Shown here: piece by piece, positions 8,596-17,820 of the stretch
Position numbering within the stretch: position 1 is the first letter of the stretch
Layout of the letters: every line of letters begins with the position of its first letter
DNA from: Niveispirillum cyanobacteriorum
GTDB lineage: Bacteria > Pseudomonadota > Alphaproteobacteria > Azospirillales > Azospirillaceae
NCBI RefSeq assembly: GCF_002868735.1
Contig: NZ_CP025611.1
Coordinates: 1,544,501 to 1,608,500, forward strand
Reading direction: 5' to 3'
Length of the DNA stretch: 64,000 nucleotides
Notes under the pieces: model-generated
What the model saw: only the letters and a program-made list of their open reading frames with translations
Database searches by the model: none
Told to the model about the DNA's origin: nothing
Position numbers and translations under genes: made by a program

Positions 8596-9542
8596 ACCAC
8601 CGGCCCGTCAGGGTTGATCCCGGCAAAGAAGGCGGCGGGCAGCTTGGATTTCAGCTCCTCCCCCGCGTCAATGCCCATGGCCAGCGCGTCGGCCTTGTTG
8701 CCGGCGCGACCCGTCATGAACCATTGCTGTCCATCAGGCCGGATGACCAACGCCTTCAACGACATGGCGTCACCATTGATCAGGGCCAGGGCCGCGATGG
8801 GCGTGCGGCACGACCCGTCCAGTGTGGCCAGCACACCGCGTTCGGCCGTGACCCGCAATTCCGTTTCGGCACAGTTCAACGCACGAACATAGGCATTGGT
8901 GCGGTCATCGCCAATGCGGGTTTCAATGCCGATGGCGCCCTGCGCCACCGCCGGCAGCATCTGTTCTTCCGACAGCACGCCCGTGGCCTTGTCCACCAGA
9001 CCCAGCCGGTTCAACCCCGCCATGGCCAGCAGGGTGGCATCAACCAGCCCTTCTTCCAGCTTACGCAGCCGCGTCTGCACATTGCCGCGCAGGGCCGCGA
9101 TCCGCAGGTCGGGCCGGCGCATCAGGACGATGGCCTGCCGGCGCAGGCTGGCCGTGCCGACCAGCGCACCTTCGGGCAACTCGTCCAGGCTGGCGGCCTT
9201 GGGGCTGAACCAGGCGTCGCGATGATCCTCGCGCGGCAGATAGCAGATGATGTCCAACCCGTCGGGCAGGGCTGTCGGCACATCCTTCATGGAATGCACC
9301 GCCAGATCGACGGAGCCATCCAGCAGCGCCTGCTCGATCTCCTTGGTGAACAGCCCCTTGCCGCCCGCCGCACTCAGCGTGCGGTCCAGGATGCGGTCGC
9401 CTTCAGTCTTGAAGGTGACGATCTCGACCGCCCCCGCCTCCGCCAGTTCCGGGAAGGCGGCGGCCAGACGGTCGCGGGTCTCAATGGCCTGCGCCAACGC
9501 CAAGGGGCTGCCGCGCGTGCCGATGCGGAGAAGAGCTTTCAT
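8592..9542 (-). CDS. hemC: Porphobilinogen deaminase (hydroxymethylbilane synthase)
   Basis: Polymerises four porphobilinogens into hydroxymethylbilane using a covalently bound dipyrromethane cofactor. The 316-residue protein has the family hallmarks: LRIGTRGSPLALAQA at the start, HSMKDVPTALPDGL near 83-96, GTASLRRQA near 128-136, and the cofactor-binding cysteine in LDGSCRTPIAALA near residue 241. It is the first gene of the minus-strand hem operon hemC-hemD-mic60-hemY, so the operon promoter should lie in the about 56-bp gap before the GST gene or further upstream. Confidence 0.97.
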   Translation of the reverse strand: MKALLRIGTRGSPLALAQAIETRDRLAAAFPELAEAGAVEIVTFKTEGDRILDRTLSAAGGKGLFTKEIEQALLDGSVDLAVHSMKDVPTALPDGLDIICYLPREDHRDAWFSPKAASLDELPEGALVGTASLRRQAIVLMRRPDLRIAALRGNVQTRLRKLEEGLVDATLLAMAGLNRLGLVDKATGVLSEEQMLPAVAQGAIGIETRIGDDRTNAYVRALNCAETELRVTAERGVLATLDGSCRTPIAALALINGDAMSLKALVIRPDGQQWFMTGRAGNKADALAMGIDAGEELKSKLPAAFFAGINPDGPVV

Positions 9543-9598
9543 ACCTCTCTCAATACCGCTTTCGGGGCCTCGGGGGAAGCGGCCCGATGCAAACTCCG

Positions 9599-10222
9599 TT
9601 AACCTTTATCTGCCGCCTGCGCCACCGCGCGCTGATAGGCCGGGCGGGCCTGGATGGCGGACAGCAGGCGCGTGATGTTGGGGTGGGTGGCCGCCGTCAC
9701 GCCGGCGCGCATCACCGACACTTCCAGCGGGAAGCTCATCATGATGTCGGCGGCGCTGAATTCCGCACCAGCCAGCCAGGGGGAACGCCCCGCCTCCTTC
9801 TCCACATAATCCAGATGCAGGTTCACCTGCTCCTTGACCATGCCCCGGATGGGCAGGGCCAGCAGGCCCATCTTGTCGGAAATCAGCTTCAGCAGAAGCT
9901 GCGGCATCAGGGAGCCTTCGGCGTAATGCATCCAGTAGCGATAGCGCCAGTGGGCCTCGGCATTATCGGCGCCAGGGGCCAGATGCGGGCCGTGATGGGC
10001 CAGCAGATATTCGATGATCAGGCCAGTTTCCACCAGCACCTTGCCGTCCACCTTCACCATGGGCAGCTTGCCCAGCGGGTGCAGGTCGCGCAAGCTGATG
10101 GGGGCGCGCATGGTCTTCTTATTGCGGCGATGGCGCACAATCTCATACGGCACCCCCAGTTCCTCCAGCAGCCAGATGACGCGCAGCGACCGGGAGATGT
10201 TCAGGTGGTGAACGCGGATCAT
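9599..10222 (-). CDS. Glutathione S-transferase family protein
   Basis: Cytosolic GST-fold protein of 207 residues. The N-terminal thioredoxin-like half contains [18 protein letters not shown], the cis-Pro region [24 protein letters not shown] with the Glu-Thr (ET) glutathione contact, followed by an all-helical C-terminal half. I chose the internal ATG giving MIRVHHLN because the earlier in-frame ATG would add an N-terminal tail unlike GSTs. Substrate is unknown. It runs in the same direction as the hem operon and may be its upstream neighbour rather than part of it. Confidence 0.9.
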   Translation of the reverse strand: MIRVHHLNISRSLRVIWLLEELGVPYEIVRHRRNKKTMRAPISLRDLHPLGKLPMVKVDGKVLVETGLIIEYLLAHHGPHLAPGADNAEAHWRYRYWMHYAEGSLMPQLLLKLISDKMGLLALPIRGMVKEQVNLHLDYVEKEAGRSPWLAGAEFSAADIMMSFPLEVSVMRAGVTAATHPNITRLLSAIQARPAYQRAVAQAADKG

Positions 10223-10377
10223 GGCTTGGCTCCTGTGGAACGGGTCATGCGGGAATAGCACGGGCGTGCGGTTTGTCAATCAACACGGCTTCCCTGCCCG
10301 CCATATTCGCAGCCGCCATGGCTGCAATGTCCCGCCGCCCTTGCCGCCGGGCCGGCGGACGCTTAGGTTCTGCCCCC

Positions 10378-11448
10378 ATGAAAGTCCTTGGCATCGAAAC
10401 CAGTTGTGATGAAACCGCCGCCGCCATCGTCGAAGATGAGGGCGAGGGGCCGGGCCGCGTCCTGTCCAATGTGGTGTTGAGCCAGTTGGACGATCACCGC
10501 CCCTATGGCGGCGTGGTGCCGGAGATCGCGGCCCGCGCGCATTTACAGCATCTGGACCGGCTGGTGCGTCAGGCCCTGGACGAGGCCGGGCTGGGCCTGT
10601 CGGACCTGGACGGCATTGCCGCCACGGCGGGACCGGGCCTGATCGGCGGGGTGATGGTGGGGGTGATGACGGCCAAGGCCATGGCCGCGGTCACAAACCT
10701 GCCCTTCATGGCCGTCAACCATCTGGAAGGCCACGCCCTGACGGCGCGTCTGACGCATGGGGTGACGTTCCCCTTCCTGCTGCTGCTGGTCTCGGGCGGC
10801 CATTGTCAGTTGCTGGCGGTAGAGGGCGTGGGACGGTATCGCCGTCTGGGCACCACCATCGATGATGCGGTGGGGGAGGCGTTTGACAAATCCGCCAAGA
10901 TCATGGGCCTGGGCTATCCCGGCGGCCCGCTGATGGAAAAGGCGGCTTCGGGAGCGACCGATCCTGGCCGCTTCGACCTGCCGGTGCCCATGAAAGGCCG
11001 GCCCGATTGTGATTTCAGCTTTTCCGGCCTGAAGACTGCCGTGCGGCGGCATGTGGAAAATCTGGGCGGCACCCTGTTGGATGCCGACCGCGCCGATCTG
11101 GCCGCATCGTTCCACCAGGCCGTGGGCGACAGTCTGATCGACCGTTGCACCAAGGCGCTGAAATACTTCAAGGCGGAGTTCCCGGAGGGCAAGACCCTGG
11201 TGGTCGCCGGCGGGGTCGCCGCCAATCAGGTGCTGCGCGCCCGCCTGACCGACCTGTGCCGCCGTCACAAGTTCGATTTCGTGGCGCCGCCACTGGCTCT
11301 GTGTACCGACAATGGTGCCATGATCGCCTGGGCCGGTCTGGAACGGCTGCGCCTGGGCCTGACTGACGGTTTGGACTTCGCCCCCCGCCCCCGCTGGCCG
11401 CTGGACCCAAATGCCAAGGCGGCACCCTTTGCGGGGGTGAAGGCGTAA
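10378..11448 (+). CDS. tsaD: tRNA threonylcarbamoyladenosine transferase TsaD
   Basis: Transfers the threonylcarbamoyl group to A37 of ANN-decoding tRNAs together with TsaB, TsaE and TsaC. The 356-residue protein begins [16 protein letters not shown], has the metal-binding HLEGH motif at 115-119, GPGLIGG near 85-91, LVSGGH, and the C-terminal VAGGVAAN and [10 protein letters not shown] motifs. I chose the ATG giving [12 protein letters not shown] because this is the canonical TsaD N-terminus. In many alphaproteobacteria tsaD is divergent from hemC, as here with a GST in between. Confidence 0.97.
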   Translation: MKVLGIETSCDETAAAIVEDEGEGPGRVLSNVVLSQLDDHRPYGGVVPEIAARAHLQHLDRLVRQALDEAGLGLSDLDGIAATAGPGLIGGVMVGVMTAKAMAAVTNLPFMAVNHLEGHALTARLTHGVTFPFLLLLVSGGHCQLLAVEGVGRYRRLGTTIDDAVGEAFDKSAKIMGLGYPGGPLMEKAASGATDPGRFDLPVPMKGRPDCDFSFSGLKTAVRRHVENLGGTLLDADRADLAASFHQAVGDSLIDRCTKALKYFKAEFPEGKTLVVAGGVAANQVLRARLTDLCRRHKFDFVAPPLALCTDNGAMIAWAGLERLRLGLTDGLDFAPRPRWPLDPNAKAAPFAGVKA

Positions 11449-11451
11449 ACC

Positions 11452-11474
11452 AAGAGCCATGTATCATGGCTCTT
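11452..11474 (+). terminator. Hairpin downstream of tsaD
   Basis: Nine-base stem AAGAGCCAT / ATGGCTCTT with a 5-nt loop directly after the tsaD stop codon, followed by the T-containing AGTATTCTT. A plausible intrinsic terminator. Confidence 0.6.
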
Positions 11475-11513
11475 AGTATTCTTCATGTTCCCTCAAGCGC
11501 CGGGCGGCGGCCT

Positions 11514-11540
11514 CCAAGGGGCATGTGACACGCCCCTTGG
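11514..11540. terminator. Hairpin between convergent tsaD and gpmA
   Basis: Stem CCAAGGGGC / GCCCCTTGG with a 9-nt loop, enclosed by an outer GGCGGC / GCCGCC pairing. It lies between two convergent genes and has no strong T-run, so it may be a terminator or transcript-stabilising hairpin. Confidence 0.5.
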
Positions 11541-11566
11541 CATAGCCGCCCTCACCCCATTCCGCC

Positions 11567-12256
11567 TCAATCCAGGAAATACCGGTCCAGCGCCTTCAGA
11601 TCGGCATCCAGCTCATAAACGATGGGCTTGCCGGTCGGGATTTCGAACTGCACGATCTCGTCATCGCCCATGCCGGACAGATACTTGACCAGACCGCGCA
11701 GGCTGTTGCCATGGGCGGCGACCAGCACACGCTTGCCGGCCTTCACCTGCGGAGCGATCACGTTGGTCCAGTAGGGGACCACGCGCGCCACGCAATCCTT
11801 CAGGCTTTCGGTGCGCGGCAGCTGTTCCTTGGACAGGTCGGCATAGCGCGGATCGGCATCGGGCAGACGCTCATCATCCTCGGCCAGGACCGGCGGGGCG
11901 ATGTCGTAGGAACGGCGCCAGATCTTGACCTGATCGGCGCCATGCTTGGCCGCTGTCTCGGTCTTGTTCAGGCCCTGCAGGCCGCCATAATGGCGCTCGT
12001 TCAGCTGCCAGCTCTTGAACTGCGGCACCCAGATACGGTCCATGGCTTCCAGCGCCAGGTTGCTGGTCTTGATGGCGCGCTTCAGGACGGACGTGTGGCA
12101 GATATCGAAATCCAGGCCCGCCGCCTTCAGCTTGACGCCGGCCTCCTTGGCCTCCTCCACGCCCTGCGGCGACAGGTCCACATCGGTCCAGCCCGTGAAC
12201 AGGTCCAACTGGTTCCACACGCTCTGACCATGGCGGATCAGGACAAGCTTCGTCAT
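11567..12256 (-). CDS. gpmA: 2,3-bisphosphoglycerate-dependent phosphoglycerate mutase
   Basis: Glycolytic enzyme interconverting 3- and 2-phosphoglycerate. The 229-residue protein carries the phosphohistidine motif [10 protein letters not shown] with His9, the [11 protein letters not shown] segment, [12 protein letters not shown] with the active-site Glu, and the second His in [14 protein letters not shown]. The chosen ATG ([10 protein letters not shown]) gives the canonical start; an earlier ATG would add seven residues. It is a stand-alone minus-strand gene between tsaD and asd. Confidence 0.96.
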   Translation of the reverse strand: MTKLVLIRHGQSVWNQLDLFTGWTDVDLSPQGVEEAKEAGVKLKAAGLDFDICHTSVLKRAIKTSNLALEAMDRIWVPQFKSWQLNERHYGGLQGLNKTETAAKHGADQVKIWRRSYDIAPPVLAEDDERLPDADPRYADLSKEQLPRTESLKDCVARVVPYWTNVIAPQVKAGKRVLVAAHGNSLRGLVKYLSGMGDDEIVQFEIPTGKPIVYELDADLKALDRYFLD

Positions 12257-12387
12257 CTCCCACATTCCCTTATGCATGGCCCCGATACCGGGGCGTTATC
12301 GATGCTGGCCAGCGTCCTACCATATGGCACCACCCGGACCAAGGTCTGTTCCAGGGGGAACGGAAAGGTGATGGCGGCGCCGCGCCC

Positions 12388-12420
12388 GAAAACAAAAACG
12401 GCGGCCACTGGGGCCGCCGC
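12388..12420 (-). terminator. Intrinsic terminator after asd
   Basis: Read on the minus strand, a CGGCGGCC / GGCCGCCG stem with a 5-nt loop is followed by a T-rich run (TTTTTGTTTT), the classic intrinsic-terminator form, about 20 bp downstream of the asd stop codon. Confidence 0.85.
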
Positions 12421-12439
12421 TTCGTTCGCTCTTCTACAA

Positions 12440-13468
12440 TCAATCCGCCGGGCCGATATGCCCGTCGCGGATCATCACTTCGGCGATCTGTACCGCGTTC
12501 AGCGCCGCACCCTTGCGCAGATTGTCGGCCACGATCCACAGGTTCAGACCGTTTTCGACGGTGCTGTCCTCACGGATACGGCTGATGAAGACATTATCCT
12601 CACCAGCGATTTCGACGGGGGTGACATAGCCTTCGTCCACGCGATGGTCGACAACGGAGATACCGGGGGCGGCGCGCAGGGCCTTGCGGGCCTCGTCGGC
12701 GGTGATCGGGTTCTCGAACTCGATATTCACCGATTCCGAATGGCCGATGAACACGGGCACGCGCACGGCGGTGGCCGACACCTTGATGGACGGGTCGAGG
12801 ATTTTCTTGGTCTCAACCACCATCTTCCACTCTTCCTTCGTCATGCCATCGTCCATGAAGCTGTCGATATGCGGGATGACGTTGAAGGCGATCTGCTTGG
12901 TGAACTTCTTCTTTTCCACCGGATCGTTGACATAGATGGCACGGGTCTGGGTGAACAGCTCGTCCATCGCCTCCTTGCCGCCGCCCGACACGGACTGATA
13001 GGTGGAGACGACGACGCGGCGGATCTTGGCCAGATCATGCAGCGGCTTCAGCGCTACCACCATCTGAATGGTGGAGCAGTTGGGATTGGCGATAATGCCC
13101 TTCTTGCGCCAGCCGGACAGGTGATGCGGATTGACCTCCGGCACCACCAGCGGGACATCGGGGTCCATGCGGAAATGGCTGGTATTGTCGATGACGCAGG
13201 CGCCGGCGGCAGCGGCCTTGGGCGCAAACTGGGCCGAAATCTTCGCACCCGGCGAAGACAGGACGAAATCGGTGCCGGCAAAATCGAAGGTGGCGAGGTC
13301 GCGGACCTTCAGCACCTGATCCTCGCCAAACGACACTTCATGGCCGGCGGAACGTTCAGAAGCCAGCGCGACCACTTCCGACACGGGGAAATTCCGGTCA
13401 GCCAGCGTCTGCAGGATTTCCCGGCCGACATTGCCTGTGGCGCCAACGACAGCGACCTTGTAACCCAT
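12440..13468 (-). CDS. asd: Aspartate-semialdehyde dehydrogenase
   Basis: Reduces aspartyl phosphate to aspartate semialdehyde with NADPH, at the branch to lysine/diaminopimelate, threonine and methionine. The 342-residue protein has the NADP-binding VVGATGNVGREIL near residues 7-19, the catalytic cysteine Cys131 in NPNCSTIQ, and RVPVFIGHS near 240, all typical of Asd. The internal ATG giving MGYKVAVVG was chosen as the family start. It is monocistronic with a strong terminator behind it. Confidence 0.96.
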   Translation of the reverse strand: MGYKVAVVGATGNVGREILQTLADRNFPVSEVVALASERSAGHEVSFGEDQVLKVRDLATFDFAGTDFVLSSPGAKISAQFAPKAAAAGACVIDNTSHFRMDPDVPLVVPEVNPHHLSGWRKKGIIANPNCSTIQMVVALKPLHDLAKIRRVVVSTYQSVSGGGKEAMDELFTQTRAIYVNDPVEKKKFTKQIAFNVIPHIDSFMDDGMTKEEWKMVVETKKILDPSIKVSATAVRVPVFIGHSESVNIEFENPITADEARKALRAAPGISVVDHRVDEGYVTPVEIAGEDNVFISRIREDSTVENGLNLWIVADNLRKGAALNAVQIAEVMIRDGHIGPAD

Positions 13469-13622
13469 TTTCCCGGCCCTCAAATCAGTAGGATGAAACA
13501 GCGGGGCGACGGCGCAACATCCGGCACCTTGACAAGCCCCGACGAACGCTTTGACTTATGCGTTGGGCAGCAAGATGGCAAGAAAATGACCTAAGCGCCC
13601 ATGTGGCGGGAGGATTGCACCC

Positions 13623-13958
13623 ATGGCACAGCGTGAATACCAGACGTTCGAGGCCTTCTGGCCCTTCTATCTGCGCGAACATTCCAAGAAGGTGACGCGC
13701 GGGTTCCACTATGTCGGCAGCGCCATTGCGCTGGGTTTCCTGGCGACATTCGGCGCCACCATGGACCCGCTCTGGCTGATCGGCATGCCTCTGTCGGGCT
13801 ATTTCTTTGCCTGGCTGTCCCACGCGCTGGTGGAGCATAACAAGCCCGCCACCTTCACCTATCCGCTCTGGTCGCTGATTGCCGATTACCGGATGTTCTT
13901 TCTGTTTGTGGCGGGTCGGTTGGGGCCGGAATTGCGCCGGGCCGGGATTGATGGTTAA
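13623..13958 (+). CDS. DUF962 / Mpo1-like small membrane protein
   Basis: Family DUF962 (yeast Mpo1 is an Fe-dependent dioxygenase acting on 2-hydroxy fatty acids). The 111-residue protein has FEAFWPFYLREHSKKVTRGFHYVGS at 9-33 with the conserved EHS and RxxHxxG motifs, two hydrophobic spans, and a later WLSHALVEHNKPATF motif. The conserved histidines expected to bind iron (EHS, FHYVG, SHALVEH) are present. Enzymatic function in bacteria is unproven; the family call is firm. Confidence 0.85.
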   Translation: MAQREYQTFEAFWPFYLREHSKKVTRGFHYVGSAIALGFLATFGATMDPLWLIGMPLSGYFFAWLSHALVEHNKPATFTYPLWSLIADYRMFFLFVAGRLGPELRRAGIDG

Positions 13959-14000
13959 TTCCCACTGACCTTTTCCGAACCAGCCCCAAGGAACGCGCGC

Positions 14001-14261
14001 GTGCCGTCCATTCAGGAGATCATCGCCCAGTCCATCAAGGACGCCGACAAGTCCTTCTTCAATGAGGATTACATGAAGCAGGCGAAATCGGTGGTCGATG
14101 CCCTGCGCAAATCCGGGCTGGAGGTGGTGCCGGTGAAACCGCCGGAGGAACTGGTCACCTACGCGTCAGAGAACATCCCGCTGGGCCGCTTGCGACCCAC
14201 GGACTTCATCCGCACCATGTATTCTACCATGGTGGCCAACGCCCGCAAATTCGTCAGCTAA
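14001..14261 (+). CDS. Small conserved protein of unknown function
   Basis: I do not recognise a characterised family. The 86-residue product starts with GTG preceded by CCAAGGAACG, a good ribosome-binding site. It looks like a soluble helical protein: an acidic helix (IQEIIAQSIKDADKSFFNEDYMKQAKSVVDAL), then a short linker and a second helical part ending in VANARKFVS. Codon use is like the neighbours. A strong hairpin follows at once, so this is probably a short independent transcript or the tail of the DUF962 transcript, 42 bp upstream. Confidence 0.7.
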   Translation: MPSIQEIIAQSIKDADKSFFNEDYMKQAKSVVDALRKSGLEVVPVKPPEELVTYASENIPLGRLRPTDFIRTMYSTMVANARKFVS

Positions 14262-14263
14262 AA

Positions 14264-14289
14264 CCAAGGGTCACCATGATGACCCTTGG
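14264..14289 (+). terminator. Hairpin after the 86-residue gene
   Basis: Ten-base stem CCAAGGGTCA / TGACCCTTGG with a 6-nt loop, starting two bases after the stop codon. No long T-run follows, so termination is likely but not certain. Confidence 0.6.
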
Positions 14290-14328
14290 CCCGGAGGCGA
14301 CTGATGGCGCAAAATTGACAACGCTGTT

Positions 14329-15762
14329 TTGCGACTGCGAAGCAAAACGAAAAGCTGTGGATATGATCCTTTTGCGCTCATACTTTGGTGTGCAAGCCGG
14401 AAAACCTCTGGCATAGTGCGACAGGGCTTTCTAAGCCCATCCCATACCAGCGATAGGGAAGGCAGCGCAGGCTTGACGGCGGAAGCGGCACAACCGGCGG
14501 AACCGACATGGCGACGCCCCTCGACAGAGGAGCTGCTGGAAGCCCTGCGCCGCCACGTCAAGCTGATGGAGGGCCGCATCGGCGGCCAGCGTGCCATTTT
14601 CGTGCTGTGTGATCTGCGCGGCGTTAACCTGTCCAATATGGACCTGCGCAGCGCGGAACTGACCGGGTCGCGCTTCGATCAGGCGCAGATGGTGAAGACG
14701 CGGCTGACGGGGGCGAACCTGTTCGCTGCCGACCTGCGGCTGGCGAATTTGCAGCAGGCGGACCTGTCCAAGGCCGACATGCGCGGCATCACCATGCGCG
14801 GCGCAGATCTGACCAAGGCCAAGCTGCGCGACACCGATGTGCGAGAGGCGGTTCTGGCTGTCTATCGCGGCGGCAAGCCGCTGCCCCAGGCCTTTGACGG
14901 GCGCATCCCCAATCTGGCCGCCGTCATCGCCAACAATGCCGACTTCTCCGGTTCCAAGATGAACGGGGCCATTACGCTGAAGGCCGATTTCACCGATGCC
15001 AATCTGCGCCATGTCGATCTGCGCGGCGCCGATCTGCGTGGGGCCAATTTCAAGGGCGCCATGCTGGACGGCGCCAATCTTCAGGGCGCACAATTGCAGG
15101 AGGCGGATTTCGCCGGCGCCGTCCTGACCGACGCCATCCTGCGCGATGCGCTGGCCGAAGGGGCGAATTTCCGGGGCGCCATTCTGGACCCCCATGCGAT
15201 GAACGACCTGAAGCGCACGGGCGCGCTGCTGCCCGGCACCATGGACGGGGCGGAACCGATAGAGGTGCTGCTGGCCGCCCATGCCGATTGGGTGGTGACG
15301 GCGGGGCGCAGCGGCAAGCGCGCTGATTTCAGCGGCCGCGACCTGATGGGCCTGGACATGCGCGGCCGCAATGTCACGGCGGCGAAGCTGCCCTATGCGC
15401 TGGCCCGCCGGTCCCTATGGACCAACGCCTGTATGGTGATGGCCGACCTGGAATGCACTGACATGCGCGATACCCAGATGGGCAGCGCTGATCTGCGCGG
15501 CGCCAATCTGGAACGCGCCCATCTGGGCGGGGCCTTCTTGCAGGGGGCCAACCTGACACCGCTGGTCAGCGCCGACATGCCTGACCGCCGCTGGCCCACC
15601 CGCCTGTCCGGTGCACGGTTTCAGGGGGCTGACCTACGGAATGCTGACCTGCGGGGGGCCATCGCACGGGGCACGGACTTTACCGGTGCTGACCTGCGCG
15701 GGGCCAAACTGGACGGGGCCGACCTTGAAGGTGCCACCTTCGCCCAGGCGCGGCATGACTGA
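14329..15762 (+). CDS. Pentapeptide-repeat protein
   Basis: A large right-handed beta-helix protein built of A(D/N)LXX pentapeptides. Repeats run from about residue 93 (LRGVNLSNMDLRSAELTGS) to 170, then 200-285, and again from about 340 to the end, separated by non-repeat inserts near 170-195 and 295-340. The N-terminal part before the repeats contains a helix (STEELLEALRRHVKLMEGRIGG). The true start is unsure: a TTG at 14473 (LTAEAAQPAEP), preceded by AGGGAAGG, is a good alternative to the far upstream ATG. Function is unknown; some family members mimic DNA, most are uncharacterised. It is convergent with a MACPF gene. Confidence 0.85.
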   Translation: MRLRSKTKSCGYDPFALILWCASRKTSGIVRQGFLSPSHTSDREGSAGLTAEAAQPAEPTWRRPSTEELLEALRRHVKLMEGRIGGQRAIFVLCDLRGVNLSNMDLRSAELTGSRFDQAQMVKTRLTGANLFAADLRLANLQQADLSKADMRGITMRGADLTKAKLRDTDVREAVLAVYRGGKPLPQAFDGRIPNLAAVIANNADFSGSKMNGAITLKADFTDANLRHVDLRGADLRGANFKGAMLDGANLQGAQLQEADFAGAVLTDAILRDALAEGANFRGAILDPHAMNDLKRTGALLPGTMDGAEPIEVLLAAHADWVVTAGRSGKRADFSGRDLMGLDMRGRNVTAAKLPYALARRSLWTNACMVMADLECTDMRDTQMGSADLRGANLERAHLGGAFLQGANLTPLVSADMPDRRWPTRLSGARFQGADLRNADLRGAIARGTDFTGADLRGAKLDGADLEGATFAQARHD

Positions 15763-15763
15763 G

Positions 15764-15812
15764 GGGCCTGTCATCCTGCCCTTCGCGGAAAGACAGGGTG
15801 ACAGGCCCTTTC
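15764..15812. terminator. Bidirectional terminator between pentapeptide and MACPF genes
   Basis: A 15-bp stem, GGGCCTGTCATCCTG / CAGGGTGACAGGCCC (one G-U pair), with a 15-nt loop sits between the two convergent genes and is followed by TTTC on the plus strand. Confidence 0.75.
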
Positions 15813-15819
15813 ATGCTAC

Positions 15820-17820
15820 TCAGTTCCCGGCCCATTGCGTCGGGTCGGTCGGGTTAACCAGCGGCACCCAGCACAGGGCGACCGATGGCTGCGCGAAGAC
15901 GTAGTTGAAGGTCACATTATACGACCATCCCTTCGGCACGGGCAGAACGGCGCTGTTGCACCCAAGCCAGGTATTGGCACCGGGATAGAAATTGATCGAC
16001 GCAGCCGCCATGGTCGCATCCGTCCCCAGCGCCGTGCCCGCTGGCCCCATCTCGATCGCTCCGAATCCGATGGTCTGATCGCATGACCTTCCATCAATCA
16101 GCAGGATGAGGAACCCGTCGGTCTGCACATTCTGCACGGTCAGGGGCAACTGGCTGGGCTGCGTCTGGCCATAGGCCAGCATCTGCTGCGCCGGCTGGAA
16201 GGAAAGCACTCCCGACAGAGGCGTCCATTGCGCCGCATAGGTGACGTCGCCGAAGGTGGTGTCGCAGGTCACCGTGAAGGTTTCGCCATTGCAGATGGGA
16301 ACCAGCACGCTTTCCTGCGGGTAATGCACATCGTCGCCGGGATAATAATGGATGGAGGCCGCCCCCCGCAGCACGCTGCCAACCGTGACGGCGGCGGAAC
16401 CGCGCGCACCACTGCCGCCACGGAGCAGTGATACCAGCAAGAAACCATCGCTGGCCGCCGTCTGGGTCAAGGGGGTGCCGGCAGATATTGTCAGGCTGCT
16501 GGACGCGCCCAGAACAGCGCCCCCGCCATCCGCCTGGCCCAGGGCGAAGCGCTGGAACAGGCTCTCCGGCGCGGTGCCGAAGGTCGTGGTCTGCGCCAGT
16601 TCCGCCCGCAACCCTTTCTGCACCGGCAGCGCCAGACTGGCCGTGTTGGCATAGCGCTGGTCCTGGTCATAAAGATGGCCGGAGGCATAGGCGCAGGGCA
16701 CCGCCATGCCATCCGCCGGACCAACAGAGCCGGTGGTGTAGCCACGCGCACCATTCACGGCATAGTTGGTATAGGCCACGAGGATCGTGTCCACATCATA
16801 CTGGTTCAATGTCGATGCCGCGACAGGGTCGGGCGTGCTGATATGCGGCGTATTCAGATAAACCCGCGCGGCGGCGTCCATCGTCGCGGCCTTGGCGGTG
16901 GCATCCGGCCCGGTGATCAGCGCCGACAAGGGCAGGATCACCGGTGACAGCCCGGCCGTGCCCAGGCCCAGCAGCAGCACGGGATTATCATAGCAGGAGG
17001 GGAAGAACGCCGCCGGCTTGTCCGGCTGATAGGTGCCGCCAACCGCGCTGGTGGTGGATGACATGTCGTTCTGATACTGGTCCAGCCATTGGCTTTCGTT
17101 GTAGCTGGTGCTGGCACTGCCCGTGACCTTGCCGATCTCCGTCTCGAACGAGCCGGAGATCGCGGCCTGAAGTTTCATATGGTCGGCGGTCTTGACGACG
17201 CTTTTGGAGATGGTGGTGGCCTTGGCCATGAACCCACCAAAGACGCCGGAAACCAGGAAGTAAGTCCCGTACTTCTGGAAAAAACCAGCATAGGCCTGAT
17301 AATCGCTGCTGGACCCGATTGTGGCCGGCAGTGCCGCCAGATCGGCGGTGAAGCCAGGCGTCAGCGATGCCTGTGCCGCGCTGCAATCCCGCCGGACGCT
17401 GTAACATTGCTGGGTGGCGAAGGTCAGGAAATACTCCTTGGTCACGTCGCTGAAAAAGCTGGCACCATAGGTCAGGCTGCTGGAAAAGCTGCCGGAATAT
17501 TTCTGACCATCCAACCCTGCCGACACCGACACAGAGAATGAATATTTGAAATCGGATACGGTTCTCATGAAATGTTCGGAATTACTGTAACCGAACTGCG
17601 TGCGCTCCAGAAAAACCACCCCGTCGGGGATGGAACAGGTGACGCCATTGAACTGGCCCTGGGCACCATTGGCGTAGGTCAGTTGAAAGATCGGCTGCGT
17701 CAGAAACGACGATTTCAGCGGATCAAAGCCATTTGTCAGATAGGCCGTACAGTTCGGCGGCGGCAGAGGATTAGGCAAAGCGGGAGCGGCCGCGGAAGCG
17801 GCTGAGGTTGCAACAGACAT
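15820..17820 (-). CDS. MACPF (perforin-like) domain protein
   Basis: Predicted member of the membrane-attack-complex/perforin superfamily. The 666-residue protein contains YGTYFLVSGVFGG at 184-196, which fits the MACPF signature (Y/W-G-T/S-H-F/Y-x6-G-G) with Tyr in place of His. Before it lies a Ser/Gly-rich amphipathic stretch (about 92-125) and after it a second one (about 205-245), matching the two membrane-insertion segments. The C-terminal third holds two similar beta-rich modules, each beginning DGFLL/DGFLI. No clear Sec signal is seen. Start ATG chosen because AAAGGAACAACC precedes it. Role could be pore-forming toxin or adhesion; this is inferred. Confidence 0.75.
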   Translation of the reverse strand: MSVATSAASAAAPALPNPLPPPNCTAYLTNGFDPLKSSFLTQPIFQLTYANGAQGQFNGVTCSIPDGVVFLERTQFGYSNSEHFMRTVSDFKYSFSVSVSAGLDGQKYSGSFSSSLTYGASFFSDVTKEYFLTFATQQCYSVRRDCSAAQASLTPGFTADLAALPATIGSSSDYQAYAGFFQKYGTYFLVSGVFGGFMAKATTISKSVVKTADHMKLQAAISGSFETEIGKVTGSASTSYNESQWLDQYQNDMSSTTSAVGGTYQPDKPAAFFPSCYDNPVLLLGLGTAGLSPVILPLSALITGPDATAKAATMDAAARVYLNTPHISTPDPVAASTLNQYDVDTILVAYTNYAVNGARGYTTGSVGPADGMAVPCAYASGHLYDQDQRYANTASLALPVQKGLRAELAQTTTFGTAPESLFQRFALGQADGGGAVLGASSSLTISAGTPLTQTAASDGFLLVSLLRGGSGARGSAAVTVGSVLRGAASIHYYPGDDVHYPQESVLVPICNGETFTVTCDTTFGDVTYAAQWTPLSGVLSFQPAQQMLAYGQTQPSQLPLTVQNVQTDGFLILLIDGRSCDQTIGFGAIEMGPAGTALGTDATMAAASINFYPGANTWLGCNSAVLPVPKGWSYNVTFNYVFAQPSVALCWVPLVNPTDPTQWAGN

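Noticed and set aside
11711-13594. Long open frame antisense to gpmA and asd (627 codons)
   Set aside because: Runs across two unrelated well-supported genes and their gap, so it cannot be real.
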